Shown here: positions 5,393 to 5,892 of the stretch, piece after piece
Layout of the letters: each line of letters starts with the position of its first letter
Position numbering within the stretch: position 1 is the stretch's first letter
Source: CAYVKM01 sp964452045
GTDB taxonomy: Bacteria > Calditrichota > Calditrichia > RBG-13-44-9
Length of the DNA stretch: 5,892 nucleotides
Reading direction: 5' to 3'
NCBI GenBank assembly: GCA_964452045.1
Contig: CAYVKM010000140.1
Location: 1-5,892, forward strand
Notes under the pieces: model-generated
Told to the model about the DNA's origin: nothing
The model's input: only the letters and a program-made list of their open reading frames with translations
The model's database searches: none
Position numbers and translations under genes: made by a program

Positions 5393-5892
5393 CTACGAAA
5401 AAAGATCAGTTTTGATAATCTTGTCTGTCGGCAGAGGTCTTACCTGGGTGAAATGTTCCCAGCGGGCAAACACCTCAAAACCATCCGGGACTTTTTCCAT
5501 GGTCTTCCATAACTCTACCTGGGTTTCATGGCAGTGAATTGCTTCTATTTTTCTGTCAAGAACATCCTGAACATCAATTTTGTGGGTAATATTTTCAGCA
5601 TCCATAGGATATAGTTTTCGGTTGGTAACATGGGCGGTTTGTTCCGGGGTAACACCATACCAGAATAATTTTAGGAAATTAGTTTTTCTGTCGATTGCCT
5701 GAAGAACCCACTTTGAAACTGTTTTGTGATCGGGATGTCCGGAAATGCCATTTTTATGAAAAGTAATGACTGCATCCGGAGCGAAATTCTGAATTTCAGA
5801 CTCTATTAAATCGATTCCGGAATCCTCCGGTTGCTCGGAGAGTTTTTTATCCGGCAATTCATGGATTTGAAGATATTTAATTTTCAGGATCC
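5393..5892 (-). CDS. PIG-L/LmbE-family zinc-dependent N-deacetylase (5' end beyond window)
   Basis: C-terminal part of a PIG-L (LmbE-like) deacetylase, a family that removes acetyl groups from N-acetylglucosamine-type substrates using one zinc ion. The frame is open to the right edge and continues upstream as ILKIKYLQIHELPDKKL, the usual family segment before the central helix, so the true start lies outside. About 166 residues are visible and roughly 70-80 are missing, including the expected N-terminal AHPDDE zinc motif. Visible hallmarks are FAPDAVITF (5785-5759) and G-ISGHPDHK, whose GHPDH at 5740-5726 supplies the third zinc ligand. A further C-terminal segment, RKIEAIHCHETQ, carries the conserved His near the active site. 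GISGHPDH is the general LmbE form and differs from the RHPDH I recall for BshB1 of bacillithiol synthesis, so the substrate is left open. The stop is TAG at 5393. pepD follows on the same strand after 186 bp. Confidence 0.9.
   Translation of the reverse strand, partial: ILKIKYLQIHELPDKKLSEQPEDSGIDLIESEIQNFAPDAVITFHKNGISGHPDHKTVSKWVLQAIDRKTNFLKLFWYGVTPEQTAHVTNRKLYPMDAENITHKIDVQDVLDRKIEAIHCHETQVELWKTMEKVPDGFEVFARWEHFTQVRPLPTDKIIKTDLFS

Noticed and set aside
5855..5857. TTG as the start codon of the PIG-L deacetylase
   Set aside because: The frame continues without a stop to the window edge, and the upstream residues (YLQIHELPDKKL) match the family. The gene is truncated by the window rather than starting at TTG.
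5393..5892. Deacetylase as BshB1 of bacillithiol synthesis
   Set aside because: The zinc segment reads GISGHPDH rather than the RHPDH form I recall for BshB1, and no other bacillithiol gene is visible.
5887..5892. BamHI site GGATCC exactly at the right edge, suggesting a cloned fragment
   Set aside because: It may only mark a library or contig boundary. It falls within the coding frame of the deacetylase and says nothing about biology.
1..5892. CRISPR array, tRNA, rRNA, insertion sequence or defence island
   Set aside because: No regularly spaced repeats, cloverleaf-like sequences, transposase motifs or terminal inverted repeats were seen on either strand. The pepD and deacetylase neighbours look like ordinary chromosomal genes.

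Overview
The window looks like a chromosomal stretch from an AT-rich bacterium. It holds five protein-coding genes, two of them cut by the window edges. The best taxonomic clue is the DUF4835-family exported protein at 1958-2821, a family I know mainly from Bacteroidota and relatives in the FCB group. A large Hanks-type kinase fused to an AAA/STAND-like region, as seen in deep FCB lineages such as Calditrichota and Ignavibacteria, would fit too. The lineage is an inference from two families. Most starts here have clear Shine-Dalgarno sequences (two before GTG starts), which is less typical of core Bacteroidia.

Left block, minus strand (2821 down to 1): an exported DUF4835 protein is followed 53 bp later by a cytoplasmic Ser/Thr protein kinase whose frame stays open to the left edge (634 codons visible). 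The kinase domain has every catalytic motif. It is followed by a region that resembles an AAA_16/STAND ATPase plus helical domain, but with degraded Walker A and Walker B motifs. The two genes could form one transcript. A symmetric AT-rich element with a perfect TATAAT in the gap could give the kinase its own promoter.

Middle (2822-3087): a 266-bp divergent intergenic region with a plausible sigma70-type promoter in each direction and a pair of near-identical 13-mers 30 bp apart. It is followed on the plus strand by a small exported or membrane-anchored protein with a GyrI-like (SOUL/effector-binding) fold (3088-3645). A strong 14-bp hairpin at 3702-3734 sits between this gene and the convergent pepD and probably terminates both.

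Right block, minus strand (5892 down to 3743): the C-terminal two-thirds of a PIG-L/LmbE-type zinc deacetylase enters from the right edge. After a 186-bp AT-rich gap comes a complete pepD, a cytosolic M20-type Xaa-His dipeptidase with all metal ligands in place.

The genes do not form one obvious pathway. pepD and the deacetylase look like ordinary metabolic genes. The part that merits attention is the kinase with its degenerate nucleotide-binding module beside an envelope or secretion-associated protein. No tRNA, rRNA, CRISPR array or insertion sequence was seen, and no gene-free stretch exceeds 300 bp.
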